NCBI GenBank assembly: GCA_009193005.1
Contig: SDWI01000004.1
Coordinates: 616,044-680,043 of the forward strand
Reading direction: 5' to 3'
Length of the DNA: 64,000 bases
DNA from: Lamellibrachia luymesi
Taxonomy: Eukaryota > Annelida > Polychaeta > Sabellida > Siboglinidae
Under the pieces are notes generated by a model. The model was not told the DNA's origin, searched no databases, and was given only the letters and a program-made list of their open reading frames with translations. This document shows, piece after piece, positions 1 through 12,606 of this stretch (positions are counted from its first letter, which is position 1; each line of letters opens with the position of its first letter). Position numbers and translations under genes: made by a program.

Positions 1-26
1 TATATATATATATATATATATATATG
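1..26. repeat. (TA)n microsatellite at window edge
   Basis: Uninterrupted TA dinucleotides run from the first base, so the array probably extends outside the window. Confidence 0.95.
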
Positions 27-244
27 GCTTGTCTACATAGGTTCTTGTAGTGTTACCTGAGAACATTCACCACAGACCTGTCCATACAAGTCATCCAAAG
101 CTCCTTACTTTACACGTGTGTTGTGACCCGATGACAGAACAGTAGCAAAGTGACTCGGACCTTTTCTTAACAATAACATGCACTGCTATGTACGGTGTAT
201 AGCCATTGGTGCATTATAATGACAGACTACTGGTAGGTCTGCAG

Positions 245-725
245 ACTTGGGGTCAATTACATTGTAAATGGAATTGAAATGCCAATTCCAGATCTTTCTG
301 GAATTGTATTTGAAATTGATGTTTTTTTTTCAAGGATTGGAATTGGTGAAAGTGCAATTGATATTTTGTATTATTTTTCAGTTACTTTTTCTATTATATC
401 ATATAACTTTTTAACTCAAATTATTCACTACAAATAATCAATGAAATATAACATGTTGTGTATATCATATTTGTTAACTATTATCTACCGTAATATGCAG
501 AGATTAAACAAAGCTGCTCTATTATAGATGTTAGTTTTTTGGCATTGAGTATGTTTATGACTGCGCTGTTCGCATAGTTATATTTCGAAATAGAAAGTTC
601 TATATCAGTTCTGATAATTGGAATTGGTATTTTGTAATTGCAATTGGTATTTTTGAGGTGGAATTGGTATATGTAATCAATTGGTGTGGAATTGCATTTG
701 ATATAATGTAATAGATCCCAAATAT
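245..725. mobile_element. AATTG-rich element with inverted ends, copy 1
   Basis: The left end reads ACTTGGGGTCAATTACATTG. The right end contains the diverged reverse complement (TAATGTAATAGATCCCAAAT). Between them lie many AATTGG/AATTCC words that could fold back on each other. Part of the interior (about 531-600) recurs at 58628-58700, and related ends occur at 3407-3818, near 22326 and near 58430. No coding capacity is visible. It looks like a non-autonomous (MITE-like) repeat; the family is not identified. Confidence 0.5.
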
Positions 726-1104
726 GTAGCTATGTACAATATGCATTTGAGGAACTGTGAAGTATTTGCATTAATACTTTCAAATATATAAATTGGATCA
801 CAAATATGCATTCATTCCTCTCTGTCTCGCACATTTACAATCAGATATCAACTCATATTTATCAGATATTTCATACTGGGAACATCAGTATGGTGCTGAC
901 ACCTGATGGATTATATATTGGGTCATCTCCTGATCACTGGCTGACCTGGGGCCAGATCGTATATATACAGTGCCAGTGATTTTGAGACGATACCCCCTTT
1001 TTTGCTGCCTGTAAAATTATTTCTGAACAGGGATATAGCCATGTGTGAGGGCTACAACACCTATGCTGTAGCATTTCTAGTGGCTGGCTATCAACATATA
1101 AATG

Positions 1105-1936
1105 TGCCAGCGACTGTAGGATCCCTTGTGTCAGTGACTGTAGGATCTCATGTGTCAGTGACTGTAGGATCCCTTGTGTCAGTGACTGTAGGATCTCATG
1201 TGTCAGTGACTGTAGGATCCCTTGTGTCAGTGACTGTAGGATCCCTTGTGTTAGTGACTGTAGGATCTCTTGTGTCAGCGACTGTATGATCCCTTGTGTC
1301 AGTGACTGTAGGATCTCTTGTGTCAGTGACTGTAGGATCCCTTGTGTTAGTGACTGTAGGATCTCTTGTGTCAGTGACTGTAGGATCCCTTGTGTCAGTG
1401 ACTGTAGGATCTCTTGTGTCAGTGACTGTAGGATCCCTTGTGTTAGTGACTGTAGGATCCCTTGTGTCTGTGACTAGGATCCCTTGTGTCAGTGACTGTA
1501 GGATCCCTTGTGTCAGTGACTGTAGGATCCCTTGTGTCAGTGACTGTAGGATCCCTTGTGTCAGTGACTGTAGGATCCCTTGTGTCTGTGACTGTAGGAT
1601 CCCTTGTGTCTGTGACTAGGATCTCTTGTGTCAGTGACTAGGATCCCTTGTGTCAGAGACTGTAGGATCTCTTGTGTCAGCGACTGTAGGATCCCTTGTG
1701 TCAGTGACTGTAGGATCCCTTGTGTCAGTGACTAGGATCCCTTGTGTCAGTGACTGTAGGATCCCTTGTGTTAGTGACTGTAGGATCTCTTGTGTCAGTC
1801 ACTGTAGGATCCCTTGTGTCAGTCACTGTAGGATCCCTTGTGTCAGTGACTGTAGGATCCCTTGTGTCAGTGACTGTAGGATCCCTTGTGTCAGTGACTG
1901 TAGGATCCCTTGTTTCTGTGACTGTAGGATCCCTTG
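1105..1936. repeat. 24-bp minisatellite, about 34 units
   Basis: The unit is about AGTGACTGTAGGATCCCTTG plus TGTC. Units alternate between GGATCC and GGATCT, and a few are shortened by 2 bp (TGACTAGGAT). Because 24 is a multiple of 3, open frames persist on both strands (repeats of SVTVGSLV on +, DPTVTDTR on -). There is no start context or splice evidence that these are translated. Confidence 0.95.
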
Positions 1937-2109
1937 CACATGAAGACATGGTATACTTGTTTTGGATACCATTTGGTGAGGAGCATCTTGTATACTGATT
2001 TTCTGGAGGAAAAAATTACAGAAGTTGACTAATTTTGTCCAGCAGGTTATGAAATAATAAATATTAACATAGTTGATTTTCGGAATATTCAAAATATAAA
2101 CTGACTGCT

Positions 2110-2314
2110 GCCTGACCAGTACCAGTATGCCACCCAGATCACTGCCTGACCAATGTGCCTCCATGATCACTGTCTGACCAGTGCAAGTGTGCCACCCTGA
2201 TCACTGTCTCACCAGTGCAAGTGTGCCACCCTGATCGCTTCCTGACCAGTGCCAGTGTACCACCCTAATCACTGTCTGACCAGTGCCAATGTGCCACCCT
2301 AATCTCTGTCTGAC
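2110..2314. repeat. About 34-bp tandem repeat, 6 units
   Basis: Imperfect units of the form CTGACCAGTGCCAGTGTGCC followed by ACCCTGATCACTGT. They lie 170 bp after the 24-bp satellite. One unit is internally shortened. Confidence 0.85.
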
Positions 2315-2484
2315 ACACTGAAACCTGGAGTCATTTGAAAACCTAACCACTTAACTAAATACAAAGGAAGCAGTGATTGAATTCTAGATTGTTAAGATGT
2401 GTAGATGATAATTTATCTATCATAAAAACACCCTCTCATTTCCCATCTTTTTTCCATCTCCACTCCCTCTCTCTCTTGTTCTAT

Positions 2485-2732
2485 GAGTTTGTGATAATGA
2501 TTTAGTACACACACCATTGACATTGTATAGTGCCCCAGAATAATTGTGAGTTTGTGATAATGATTTAACACACTCCATTGACATTGTATAGTGCCCCATA
2601 ATAATTGTGAGTTTGTGATAATGATTTAACACACACACCATTGACATTGTATAGTGTCCTAGAATAATTGTGAGTTTGTGATAATGATTTAACACACACA
2701 CCATTGATATTGTATAGTGCCCCATAATAATT
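2485..2732. repeat. About 62-bp tandem repeat, 4 units
   Basis: Each unit carries GAGTTTGTGATAATGATTTA, then an ACACAC run, CATTGACATTGTATAGTG and CCCCATAATAATT. The 115-residue minus-strand frame here is a by-product of the repeat. Confidence 0.9.
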
Positions 2733-3406
2733 AGTCTAGATGGACAAGAACGCTTTATTGTGTACAATGGTGATTTTTATAATATTATTTGTTTAGAGGT
2801 TGACAAATATTAGAGGTCAGCAAATAATTAATATTCTTAATGGTGGCAGCCAGGCCAGGAAACAGCATAACACTAATAGAACTGTGAAGACACCTGCGGT
2901 CATGAGAAATGGAGGGGAGGGTTGTAACCACGCTGCGGCACAGCACTCGGTGATGATGATTCGTAATAATAATTAATAAAGATGTCATTACAAACCACCT
3001 GCCCAAGAGCTCTGCAGGAGGACAGCATAATGTCACGGCTATTGTTTCTTTTTAGCGCAACTGGTTACAATATAGAGGACAGATACCTCCCTATTGACAC
3101 CTTACACAGTAATTACCATTAGTGTCAGAGGTGACCATTGTTGGCCTGGTTACCTCCGCTGGCATGGCCACATGAGCGCCATTATATCTGCACTATGTGG
3201 GTGGTACTGCCTGTCGCGGAGTCCATCACATCTTCTCCATGTATTGATTATCTGAAAGCCTCAAACGTTTTGTGTCAGTCTGCACCATTTACCTGTCACT
3301 CGATCGGCAATAGTAGAAAGTTATGCATTTTATAACGATGATTAGTATAACTTCCTGTCGCTTGTGTGGAATTCTGTTCAAGTGAAGCACCAGCTCATGG
3401 TGACCA

Positions 3407-3818
3407 GATTTGGGGTCAATTACATTGTTATCAATTCCAGTTCCAATTAAATATCAGTTACTAATACCAGTTCTAATTATAAATACCAATTCCAATTATC
3501 AATTCCATATCAAAATAAAACTATATGAAGAGAGCTACCATAGACATGTGCAATGCAAAAAGAAGCATTTATTTTAGAGCAGTTTTATTTAATTTCTTCA
3601 TATTGTGGTACATAATGGCAAACAAATATGATATACACAACATGTTATTTGTTTATAGATTATTTTAGCAAATAATTTGAGTTGAAAGGTTACATGATGT
3701 AAAGTAAATGAAAAGTAATTCAAAATACCAATTACATTGTCACCAATTCATATTACTTAAAAAAAAACTAACGGAATTGGCATTTCAATTCTAATTACAA
3801 TGTAACTGACCCCAAGTC
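3407..3818. mobile_element. AATTG-rich element with inverted ends, copy 2 (about 412 bp)
   Basis: The left end is GATTTGGGGTCAATTACATT. The right end is the near-perfect reverse complement, ACAATGTAACTGACCCCAAG. This is the cleanest copy of the family seen at 245-725. The inner arms are AT-rich with AATTCC/GGAATT words. It is non-coding and MITE-like. Confidence 0.6.
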
Positions 3819-4981
3819 TGATGATGACCTCATAATAATCATAAACCACCAACATTTCATATCAGCCTCATGTTCGGTAGCTTCTCACAATAACTTTGTA
3901 TTTGGACTCCCAATGTATGGAAGATCCGCTCAAAATGGACAACTTTGAAATCCGTGTTCTCAGGGATGAGATTTTTCCGGTTTTTCCTGGATTTCCAATT
4001 TTTCCTGGGCCGAAAATAACGTTTTTGTTATTCGTGTGAATCCGTTTAAAAAATCTGGGGGGGTATATATAGGGTGATCATATTTTTTTACGGTTCGTGT
4101 TTTTGCTGGAGAACTCTACCCATTTGTTACTACCCACGTGTTACTTCCCATTGACGTCAACAAACATTTCTCCAATTATTTTCGATATGATCACTGTGAT
4201 TGGATGAATATGCAGTGTGTTGGCCCTCTGCACCAATAGGATCATTTGAAAGAAACAAGATTTGCATCTGCACATCTTGCCAATGGCCGCCAAATGAACA
4301 GGAAAGGTGTAAATCACTTCAGTTGAAAATCCAGTTCACATATGCCTCATTGAAAGCCATCCACTCTTACATCCACACAAATGGCTAATAAAATATAATA
4401 ATTTTATCAGTTTCATGAATATTTTTTGCTCCATCTATTAATTTGGTCAGAAATCGATTTTGAAAATAGGTAGTTTTTCACTATCCCTGTATCTAATTAG
4501 GGCCTACGTTGACTCTTCCTCAGTTTTTTCTCTTAATTCATGATGACACATCAAATTCAGAGTCTAAAATCTGAAGTTGTGTTCATATGTGTCTCACTCA
4601 TTAATTCAATAAGAGGTTAATGCTAGAAGTCAAATTTTTAGCTTTTGTTATGAGTGTTTAGTCAGCGATAATATGCGCTAAATCTAATATGCGCTCATTT
4701 TATATCTTGTATTTTGAATGGAGGGGGGGGTGGTGATAGGATGAGATTAAACATCATTCACAACAAATCAGAGTATTACTTTTGTGGAGTCAGGCTAATT
4801 TTTTAAAAATCTATCTGGCAAATTATTTTCAATTAAAGCTAGAATCTACATAAGAAGACTTAAGAATTTAGATCCTATTAAAATATAAAATTTCCGTATA
4901 CAGTGGAACCCAACTGTCAAAATGTTGATGACACTTTTTAAGGATGTTAAAAACCATGACCGCTGATTCCACTGCTAGTGT
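3819..4981. other. Non-coding stretch, nothing recognised
   Basis: AT-rich unique-looking DNA with a few G runs (about 4060 and 4718). Its short open frames have no family features or plausible splice sites. Confidence 0.5.
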
Positions 4982-5140
4982 GTGCTAAGTGATACAGCGT
5001 TTAGAGCGCCACACTGTCAACCGAGAGGACCATGGTTTGAGTCCACTGGCTGCCGTTTCAAAGCTTCAGCAATTTCGATCACTCCACTTTGCCTGTTTCT
5101 TTCGTATGAGACACTAAGAACCCTGGCGCTACACATGACG
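4982..5140 (+). mobile_element. Degenerate tRNA-derived SINE
   Basis: The head resembles a tRNA, with a decayed A-box region (AAGTGATACAGCGTTTAGAG) and a B-box-like GGTTTGAGTCC. The body (GCCGTTTCAAAGCTT) is shared with the better SINE at 10902. The head is too decayed to be a functional tRNA gene. Confidence 0.5.
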
Positions 5141-5929
5141 TCATTATTATTATTACTATTAATTGTGTTCATCTCTAGTCAAGCGTGACATGAGCTGGCA
5201 TTGGTGTTGTAAGCCTGGCTGATCAAATCTTAGGTGAAACACTGGCAATAATTGATTGCGTTCAGCTTCCTGCTGATAGCAGGTTGTGTTAAATTATGCA
5301 TTGGCTGTGGGTTGTTGGTTATGGCAGTTCGATCGGGGCAGGCTAGTGTGCACAGTGTTTGTTGATGCTGGTCCTGCCTGATGAAGCCAGAGCATATTCA
5401 CAGGTGCGCTGATGTTTTGTTGAGTCTTTCAGGTAACATTTGTTATTCCTCCCGGGTTTCTTTTCATGGTTGTGTAGTCGGAACGGTGTCATCCTGGTAA
5501 CACTGATGAGCTTTGAATTACTCTATAGTTGCAATCTCTCCTGCTCTATCTCTCAAGTTTATGAGTCATGGCAGAAGTGTCCATGACGTGGTTCAGTTCA
5601 TTCTGCTCACTACATCACATGAGGACACGATAGCTCTGGATCTACTTCTGTCACTTCCAACCCATCTTGTCTTTTTTCCCTGATGTATCATCTTTGGGTT
5701 GTTGTCTACTCATGTTTATCTTCCTTCCTCTCATTTCCGTGTTGGTGAAATAATATTTGTCTTTGCAGGAAGTTGGGTCGATGTGCACTAATATTTGAAA
5801 AAATATTTAGAAACGTATGTGTCATAGAATCTTCATCACTTCTAATGGTCACCGGAAAGACTGACATCTTGGTCAGAGATAAAGTTGGGGTTCATGAAGG
5901 ATAAAGTCTGCTGTGTTCCATCAAGAGAA

Positions 5930-6150
5930 GAAAGTATGTCCATTGGAAAAGAAAATCAGATAGTCTGGTACTTATCAGCGTTGGAGGAGAACTACCAGGA
6001 AGAATGGAAGAGGTTTAAGAAAAATTTGATGGACTGACAACATCAGGGGTTAGACGAATGGTGGACTAGAAGTGGCTAGAGAGATTGTAAGGAGACACTG
6101 ATAACCTAGTGGAGGCTAGGGCCACATATATCATCATCATTAGACTGTGA
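5930..6150 (+). pseudogene. Possible LINE 3'-end remnant
   Basis: Broken frames give VGGELPGR-like and 'W.R.G..EIVRR..' pieces that resemble the RT C-terminal tails of many invertebrate LINEs. It has several stops and frameshifts. Low confidence; it may be ordinary intergenic DNA. Confidence 0.2.
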
Positions 6151-7631
6151 TTGTGTAGTGGAATAATCTTCATGTTGGTTACATGAATGGCTGTATCCCA
6201 GAGACGTTGCACCAGTGTTCCACAGTCCAGGTCTGACGTGGGTGAAGTTTGTAGCGTTGTCGAATGCGACATAATACAAACACTCTGTGTTTTACACTGT
6301 CGTTGCCATAGCAACCTTTATCTCCTTTGTCCTGCTTTTGTGATTTGTATCGCATTAATTAACATAAAGTGATGTGACCAGACAGAGAACAAGGAGAATA
6401 AGCCTACATTTGTTTTTCTGTTTGCCTCTAGATAGTAAACCCTTATTTTATATGAGTTTTTATGGACTTGTAGAGTATACCTACAAGTAGTTTCTGAAGT
6501 ATCGAGATTGTGTCCAAGTCACTTGAGATGCATGGCCCACACTGGTGTGAACCTGTCAACAGAATGGTGAGGTCGTCCTTGTTAATATTTTATTATCACC
6601 ACTCCGGTGAATCCAAGCAAGTGCAGTTGGACTTCGTCCCAGTTCCGGGGCCATATTTGTTATATTAAAAAAGCTTTAACATTGATATAGTTGACGTCAG
6701 TCATCATCAGCGGTCCCTCGAAACGAGGATGACGTCTGAAGTACCGAATGCAGGACAATAGAGATAGTTGATACAATGAGTGATATGTTTACAAGTGTAC
6801 CATGTTACTAAACAAAAACACGCACAAACTATTTTTCACAGTTTCAGTGTCTAATCCCTGTATCAGTTTCAAATACCGCTGGACAGCTAACATTGGTTGA
6901 GGGATTAGTGTAAAACTGGCAAGGATTAGTGCAGCAAGAAATGAATATAATGTCAAGTTACATGATTAGACCATTCTTTGTCAAACCAAAAACAAACCAG
7001 ACGGTATTCACAGGTTTTTACTTATATAACATGCTACACACTTTGAAAGGGATCTAATGTAAAATAATAATAAGTTTAATAATTGATGTTGTTTCTTATA
7101 TTACACATTGTTATGCATTGAAATGTGACATGTTTTCTAAATCCAATTATTTCTACAATTGTAGACTGCAATGACAAATACCGTTACTAACACAAGTGTG
7201 TAGTTGTTATTTGTCAAAACAAACTTCAGGCAACTCATATCGTATTAAATGGATAATGTTTCATTTATTAAGTGTAAAGTCTCTGCTTCAGGACATATGC
7301 AAACAAACACACAAGAGACAATGTTTGAAAACATTTCCCCAAATCTGTGGCCAATCCCTCTCAATCATGACAAACAAGCTGATTATAAGGAAGTGCATTG
7401 TATTGGCAATTGGTTTTCACAGCACATTAAAGAATTGTGATCTACAGCAATTAGGGTATTAGCAGCTTTACTCAATTGTATCTCAATGACTAGAATCATG
7501 ACAGGAGTTAATTTGCTAGTTGACTGTGAGAACAATGACTTCATTTGAGGCTTTGTTCGACTGGGCCAATGTGTCCTGACTTGTTTGTACATAACAAGGA
7601 AATGTGGTCTAGTCCGTGTGGGGTATATATA
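6151..7631. other. Non-coding stretch, nothing recognised
   Basis: AT-rich DNA with short ORFs of at most about 95 residues and no recognisable domain. Confidence 0.45.
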
Positions 7632-7680
7632 TTTTGTCAGACACTGTGCATTAGTTAGTTTGTCAGACACTGTGCATTAG
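7632..7680. repeat. Direct duplication of about 26 bp
   Basis: TTTGTCAGACACTGTGCATT AG occurs twice in tandem, separated by a few bases. It lies 45 bp before the candidate exon at 7725. Confidence 0.85.
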
Positions 7681-7724
7681 TATTACATGTGTAGCAGAGC
7701 ATTGGTGTCTTGTGTGTTTTCACA

Positions 7725-7759
7725 ATGTTGAAACAACAGCTACACTTCTCGCGGTACAG
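7725..7759 (+). CDS. Weak candidate first coding exon for the Tubby-family gene (alternative A)
   Basis: ATG opens 11 codons (MLKQQLHFSRY plus two bases AG) and ends at a good donor, CAG|GTATGG. The exon ends in phase 2, which fits the phase needed by the first certain exon at 21617. The intron would be 13.9 kb. There is no sequence similarity to support it; only phase and donor quality do. Confidence 0.15.
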
Positions 7760-8145
7760 GTATGGATTAATCTATTCCTTATTCAGCGGTTCCAGTAAAC
7801 ATGAGCATAGATTTTGATTAGATTCAGCTAAATTATTCAAACAGAAAGCATTCATAATTAAGGCTGCTGTAGCAGTGACAAAATTGTTGATAGATTCTGG
7901 CCTGTTTCATATTTGGTTATACAAATGGCAGCTAGGTTGATATCCATAATAAGAGGTGGTGACAGGGTGATGGTTAATCACATTTAGGAGAAACATGTAC
8001 CAGGCTCAACTTTATACATAGATTTTTATGAAAGGTGAGATCTATTTTGTCTGTTATTCTCTTCTCTCCTATATATTGTGCATATCCCAGTCGGGGGGAG
8101 GCATTGTAGCACAGTGTTAGAGATAGTGAGTCCACGACATGTTAC

Positions 8146-8722
8146 ACATTTTCTTCTAATCACAAGTATTGAGATTTATGAAATATACAACACAAGTCCA
8201 GTGTAACTGTTAGAGAGAATTGAAATTGGCCAAATGATGACATTTATTATTGGAAAGTGGACTACTTATCCTGCAGCCACAACCATAGCAGGAATGTGAG
8301 CTCTACTATGTAAACCAGATACGACACTGAACCCATGATATACAGTCTCGTCCGAAACTTGAGGTTTCTTAGAGCCCACATTCCTACATGCCATGACAGT
8401 AACATGTATTCATATACATATGCCATACCTAAATCGTACCTATGTGATAATAGAATTAAAACTAATATGCATATAATCATAAACAAATATGCACAGAATA
8501 CACTTATAAGATGTAACTTGTACTTGCTAACATTCAACCACAGATATACATCCGTAACCACAAACAGGTGGGGCATCACCAAACTGACCTGTATAAAAAT
8601 AACTCCAAAATACCGAAATAATCACAACTGTTGAGATTTGCTTTCAATTCCTGATGAAGGGTAACCAATGGTAACCTAACTTTTGAGTAAGTAAATCTCA
8701 GTATTTGTTATTAGAAGAAAGT
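8146..8722. mobile_element. About 577-bp element with 35-bp inverted ends
   Basis: The left end (8146-8180, ACATTTTCTTCTAATCACAA...) and the right end (8686-8722, ...TGTTATTAGAAGAAAGT) are imperfect reverse complements, roughly 80% or better by eye. Inside are overlapping frames on both strands (106 residues -, 99 residues +), neither recognised. The minus frame is rich in hydrophobic residues. The right end includes CCTGATGAAGGGTAACC, a motif common near the ends of invertebrate repeats. Confidence 0.45.
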
Positions 8723-9089
8723 TGTTACCTCTTGTACATTTCACAGAGAATAGTGAATGTGTACTGTCATGGTTAGCCTTGAGATGGCACAGTTTTGTTG
8801 ACATCAGAGATCAGTGCCAACTCACTGAAATGGTCAATTGACGCTCTGTATTCACAGTGACACGCAGACAACAAGAAACAATAATAGCTGGTAACTAAAG
8901 TTTGCTGGTCAATGTCTGAATGTGCTGCATTGTGTTGATGTTTTCAAAGCATGTTAGTGACATGCACAGAGGCATGTCAAAATATTTGTGTGGTTGAAGC
9001 CAGTGTCACAGTGCAACTTTCCAACCTGGATAACTTCCCTTGCCTAAGGAATTGGATTGTACACTTGATATTATATTTTCCTCAATCAG

Positions 9090-9145
9090 TCAATCATGCA
9101 TATTTATATAGCGCCTTTTCCAGCCTTAACCTCTCAAAGACGCCC
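9090..9145. repeat. Short repeat fragment with TATATAGCGCCTTTT motif
   Basis: ATTTATATAGCGCCTTTTCC resembles the conserved tip of a repeat family seen widely in marine invertebrates. Related words occur at about 26828 (TATATAGTGCC) and 63630 (TATAAAGCGCTCTTTT). Confidence 0.3.
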
Positions 9146-9987
9146 TACTAAACTTTCATAGATGCATGATATATCTGGAGAAAATAAAAAAGAATACAAA
9201 CAAACAACGTGTTTAAAAAAGTGGGAGACCTTGTCACTTGTCAAGTTAAATAAGTATTATTATTAAGTGCAACAGCATTTTATTAAGCATTTTAATAAAG
9301 TTCAACAGCATTTCATTTTTAAATTGGTCTAACATTGTGACTGTTGTCATATTTATTTGCCCTGATTCATTTAAATAGTACAACTGTTGTCTTAAGATAA
9401 ATACATTATATACTGTAGTGATTAATAACAGCCTAAGATCTAGCTTATCTTCAGTATGGCTTAATACAAGCTGGTCAACTTGCAGTCTATGTAAGCATAT
9501 CAAATAGTCTTATATGCTTTGGATGACTGTAAAGTGAACGATATGCATCGCATATCACCAATAGATTGATGTTAGCCAATCAATATTTACCGGTTATTAA
9601 GAGAGCAAACAGGGGAAGGTGTAGAGATGTCATGTCGCATGATCTGGCATTGTAGGAATCACGAACACGTAGGATTCATGACTAGTTGATCCTTGTGAAT
9701 GTTTGAATAGAAATCTGATAGAACCTGTTATTGTTAAGGCATAGTAAACTAATATCTGAGTTTCCTGTTACATGCCCCAACAATTTAGGGTAGGTAGGTA
9801 GAAAATATCTTCTTTAAATATTTTTCTGGGGAACATATTTTGGGGTAGGTAGGCATTTGAAAAAATTTTCAGGGTCAAAAAGTTCTTAATTTTGGGAGTG
9901 CCCTATATGGTTCAGCAGTGTAATCATGCACAGTGTTCTACTTGGAATATTGTCGTGCTTGTGTTATTCTGTTAGCTTAAAATCAAA

Positions 9988-10070
9988 AACTAGAGGTCAC
10001 CTACACTTTCTTCAAACCAATAGGGGAGAACTAGAGGTCACCCACACTTTCTTCAAACCAATAGGGGAAA
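9988..10070. repeat. 41-bp tandem duplication
   Basis: Two nearly identical units (ACTAGAGGTCACC...CAAACCAATAGGGG) differ at very few positions, so the duplication looks young. Confidence 0.9.
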
Positions 10071-10901
10071 ACCTATTTCCCTTATTTTGACAGAGCTGGT
10101 GATTGGGTCAGGTGGAATAGGTGGAAGTTTTCTGTTTTTTCTTGTGCTTGGATTTATACGTGATTACAAATAGATCATGTATTTTCCTTGAACTTCTAAT
10201 TCCTAAAGCTCATAAGAACTTGTAGGGTTGACTATTTTTGACAATGGTCAGAGAATCATAAACACAGATATTGTTTTACTATGCCTAACCAAAGATACTG
10301 AAAAGTTTCACGAGAAACTAGGTTATAGTGGCCATAACCTGGTCATAAGTATATCAATGCCAACTGTTGCTTACTAATGTAAACTACTGGCATGCCACAC
10401 CTGAAAAGGCTTGAATTTGCGATTACATAGTCACAAATTCGACATTAATTTAAAATCTGAGTAGATAAATTGCTTTAGTCACAATGTGCGACTTGATATT
10501 ACCTCTGCCATTACTTCTGATTTCAAACTAAAGGTATAAAAATATACTCGTTTATACATAGTTTTAGAATTTTATATCTGCAGGCAGACTTTATATTTCT
10601 AGTGCAATGGTATGTTATTTATTTTGCATTTTAGTTACTAAAAGTTTGCGCTCCTAAACAAATATTTTGCTCTTAATTTGTTTTTTAGGAGCACAGTGCT
10701 CATAGCTTGGAATGTTAACTTTGAGACTTGCTAATTGGTGGACCTGTCTTATACAAGTTGTGTGGTGGTTTAAATTTGATCATTGTGTTTGATATATGTT
10801 TTTGATGAGAGGATATCTGCCAAAAGTTCTGGATTGCTGGTCTCTGTCAAGCATTGCAGCAGAGAGTGCAGTCTGATTAATGATTCATCTTCTAGTTTAG
10901 T

Positions 10902-11075
10902 TGGGCGCTGTGGCGTAGTGGTTAAAATATTGGACTCTCAATTGAGAGAATCCGGGTTCGAGTTCTCTTGCTGCTGTTTCAAAGCTTGGGTAATTTTTTC
11001 ATTTGACGTTGCCTTAGTTCACTCAGCTGTATAAATGAGTACCTGGCATAGACAGTGGTGGATATGTGAACGAAT
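10902..11075 (+). mobile_element. tRNA-derived SINE
   Basis: The tRNA-like head has an A box (TGGCGTAGTGG) and a B box (GGTTCGAGTTC) at normal spacing. It is followed by an unrelated body (GCTGTTTCAAAGCTTGGGTA) and a tail with CAGCTGTATAAATGAGTACC. The palindromic CTCTCAATTGAGAG where the anticodon arm should be argues against a working tRNA. The same body is found at 4982-5140. Confidence 0.7.
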
Positions 11076-12530
11076 AGTCTTCACAGGTAAAATACACCAT
11101 ATACAAGTCAAATATGAACATCACATACAAATACAGGCTTCTTGAAAAAGTTAAATTTATAGAAATATAATTATGCAAAATCAACCTATTTGAATACGAA
11201 TAACCATTTGATCCTAGTCTACCTTGTAGCATATAACATGGAGCCAAAGACTGGCACTCTCTGTTTGCCAGCAACTCATGACATGTAAGGACTTCCTGTT
11301 CTGTGTCTACATTGAACTTATTTGAATTGAACATGAACTACATTGCTATACAGCATTGTACAGTGTATTTGTAGATATTTGTGTGAGTCTTTATTGCTTT
11401 ATTGTATGTGTCAGCCAAAGTTGCAGGACAGGTTGCCATTATGCAGGTTAATTTTCACTTTCTGTTTTTATTCCCTTGCATATTTCAGCCTCATCTGGCA
11501 TTCATTTTCTTCTCATCCCTCTCGGCCTTTCTTTTCCGCTTGCTCTTCAAGTCAAATCAATTTGTCTCTTACGATAGTTCTAATCCAATTTGTCTGATGC
11601 GGAGCTCAACGGCGTGTTGGTTTACATTTACTCAACTGCTCTGGTTCGATCAATGGTCTGTGCATTATATGAAATTGAAAGTGTCTTTAGCTCTCAATAT
11701 AACCTACTGTGGACACCATAACCCATTTTATCTCGCTACTCGTGCAAATAAGATGCAGCCAGTTCCTGAAAGAAGAAAAATCATCTTGTCAGCATGCTAA
11801 AATGACAGTCCTGCAGTTGAAATGGACATAACTTTGTTAGTTCTCATCCGAGTTTAACATGCGATATACCATTAAAAAGCAGATAAGCGATTTTATAAAT
11901 TTTGCTCTTTGTGGTGTTTGATGACACATCTATGGACAAAGGTGAATTGCATTTTTGTAATTTTCTCCACCGAAGAGACAATTCAGTATATTGTACAACA
12001 TTCTATTCTGAAAACAGGTGTACACCTGTACATCTGGTAGAGGTGTCTTGGATAACAATCTAGTTATGTCCATTTATGTACTAAGTCAAATGTACACAAT
12101 GGTAACCTAGGGTAACTATGAAGGTTATACCATATGTGAGAATGTCTCCTGTATGATCAGAATCGCACTAGGCAGTTGTCCCTGGGGGTACAGAGCCATA
12201 TACAACACCATGTGTTAGCCCCAGAAAACAACTGTTCTGAATATAAAACAGAATTCATGCTTGTCAGTTGTCATTGTAGGATGTCGAGTTTTCTACTTTC
12301 GTTTTGAAAAAGAATAAAAGTTTCAACCCTGGGCAGGTGTCATCCTAATTTTGGCGGCCATTAGATGATGTTTGCGACACATGTGCATTAGCACTAGATT
12401 TGTTGACAACTATGGTTTAATTCTTAGCCAACAGGTGTTGTACATGTTATAAATAATGTCTATTGTATGACAGCAGATAATGAAACTGACTAAGTAAAAC
12501 AACCCCTTTCGGAAATTATAATAAAAAATA
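11076..12530. other. Non-coding stretch, nothing recognised
   Basis: A 132-residue + frame at 11402-11800 crosses this stretch. It has no recognisable domain, good start context or splice partners, so it is left as unexplained sequence. Confidence 0.4.
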
Positions 12531-12531
12531 T

Positions 12532-12606
12532 TGCAAATATTTCACAATGACGTCACAAATGTATCGCAATGATGTCACCAATGTATCATATTGACGTCTC
12601 AAATAT
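12532..12606. promoter_or_regulatory. Tandem CRE-like sites (about 22-bp repeat)
   Basis: Three units carry AATGACGTCAC, AATGATGTCAC and TTGACGTCTC in register. The first contains a full TGACGTCA palindrome. They lie about 300 bp upstream of the X-box at 12903. Binding by CREB/ATF-type factors is inferred from the motif only. Confidence 0.35.

Noticed and set aside
10902..10975. Functional tRNA gene
   Set aside because: A and B boxes are present, but the arms do not pair into a good cloverleaf and the sequence continues into a SINE body.
11402..11800. 132-residue + ORF as a gene
   Set aside because: No family resemblance and no promoter or splice evidence; length is within chance for 64 kb of six frames.
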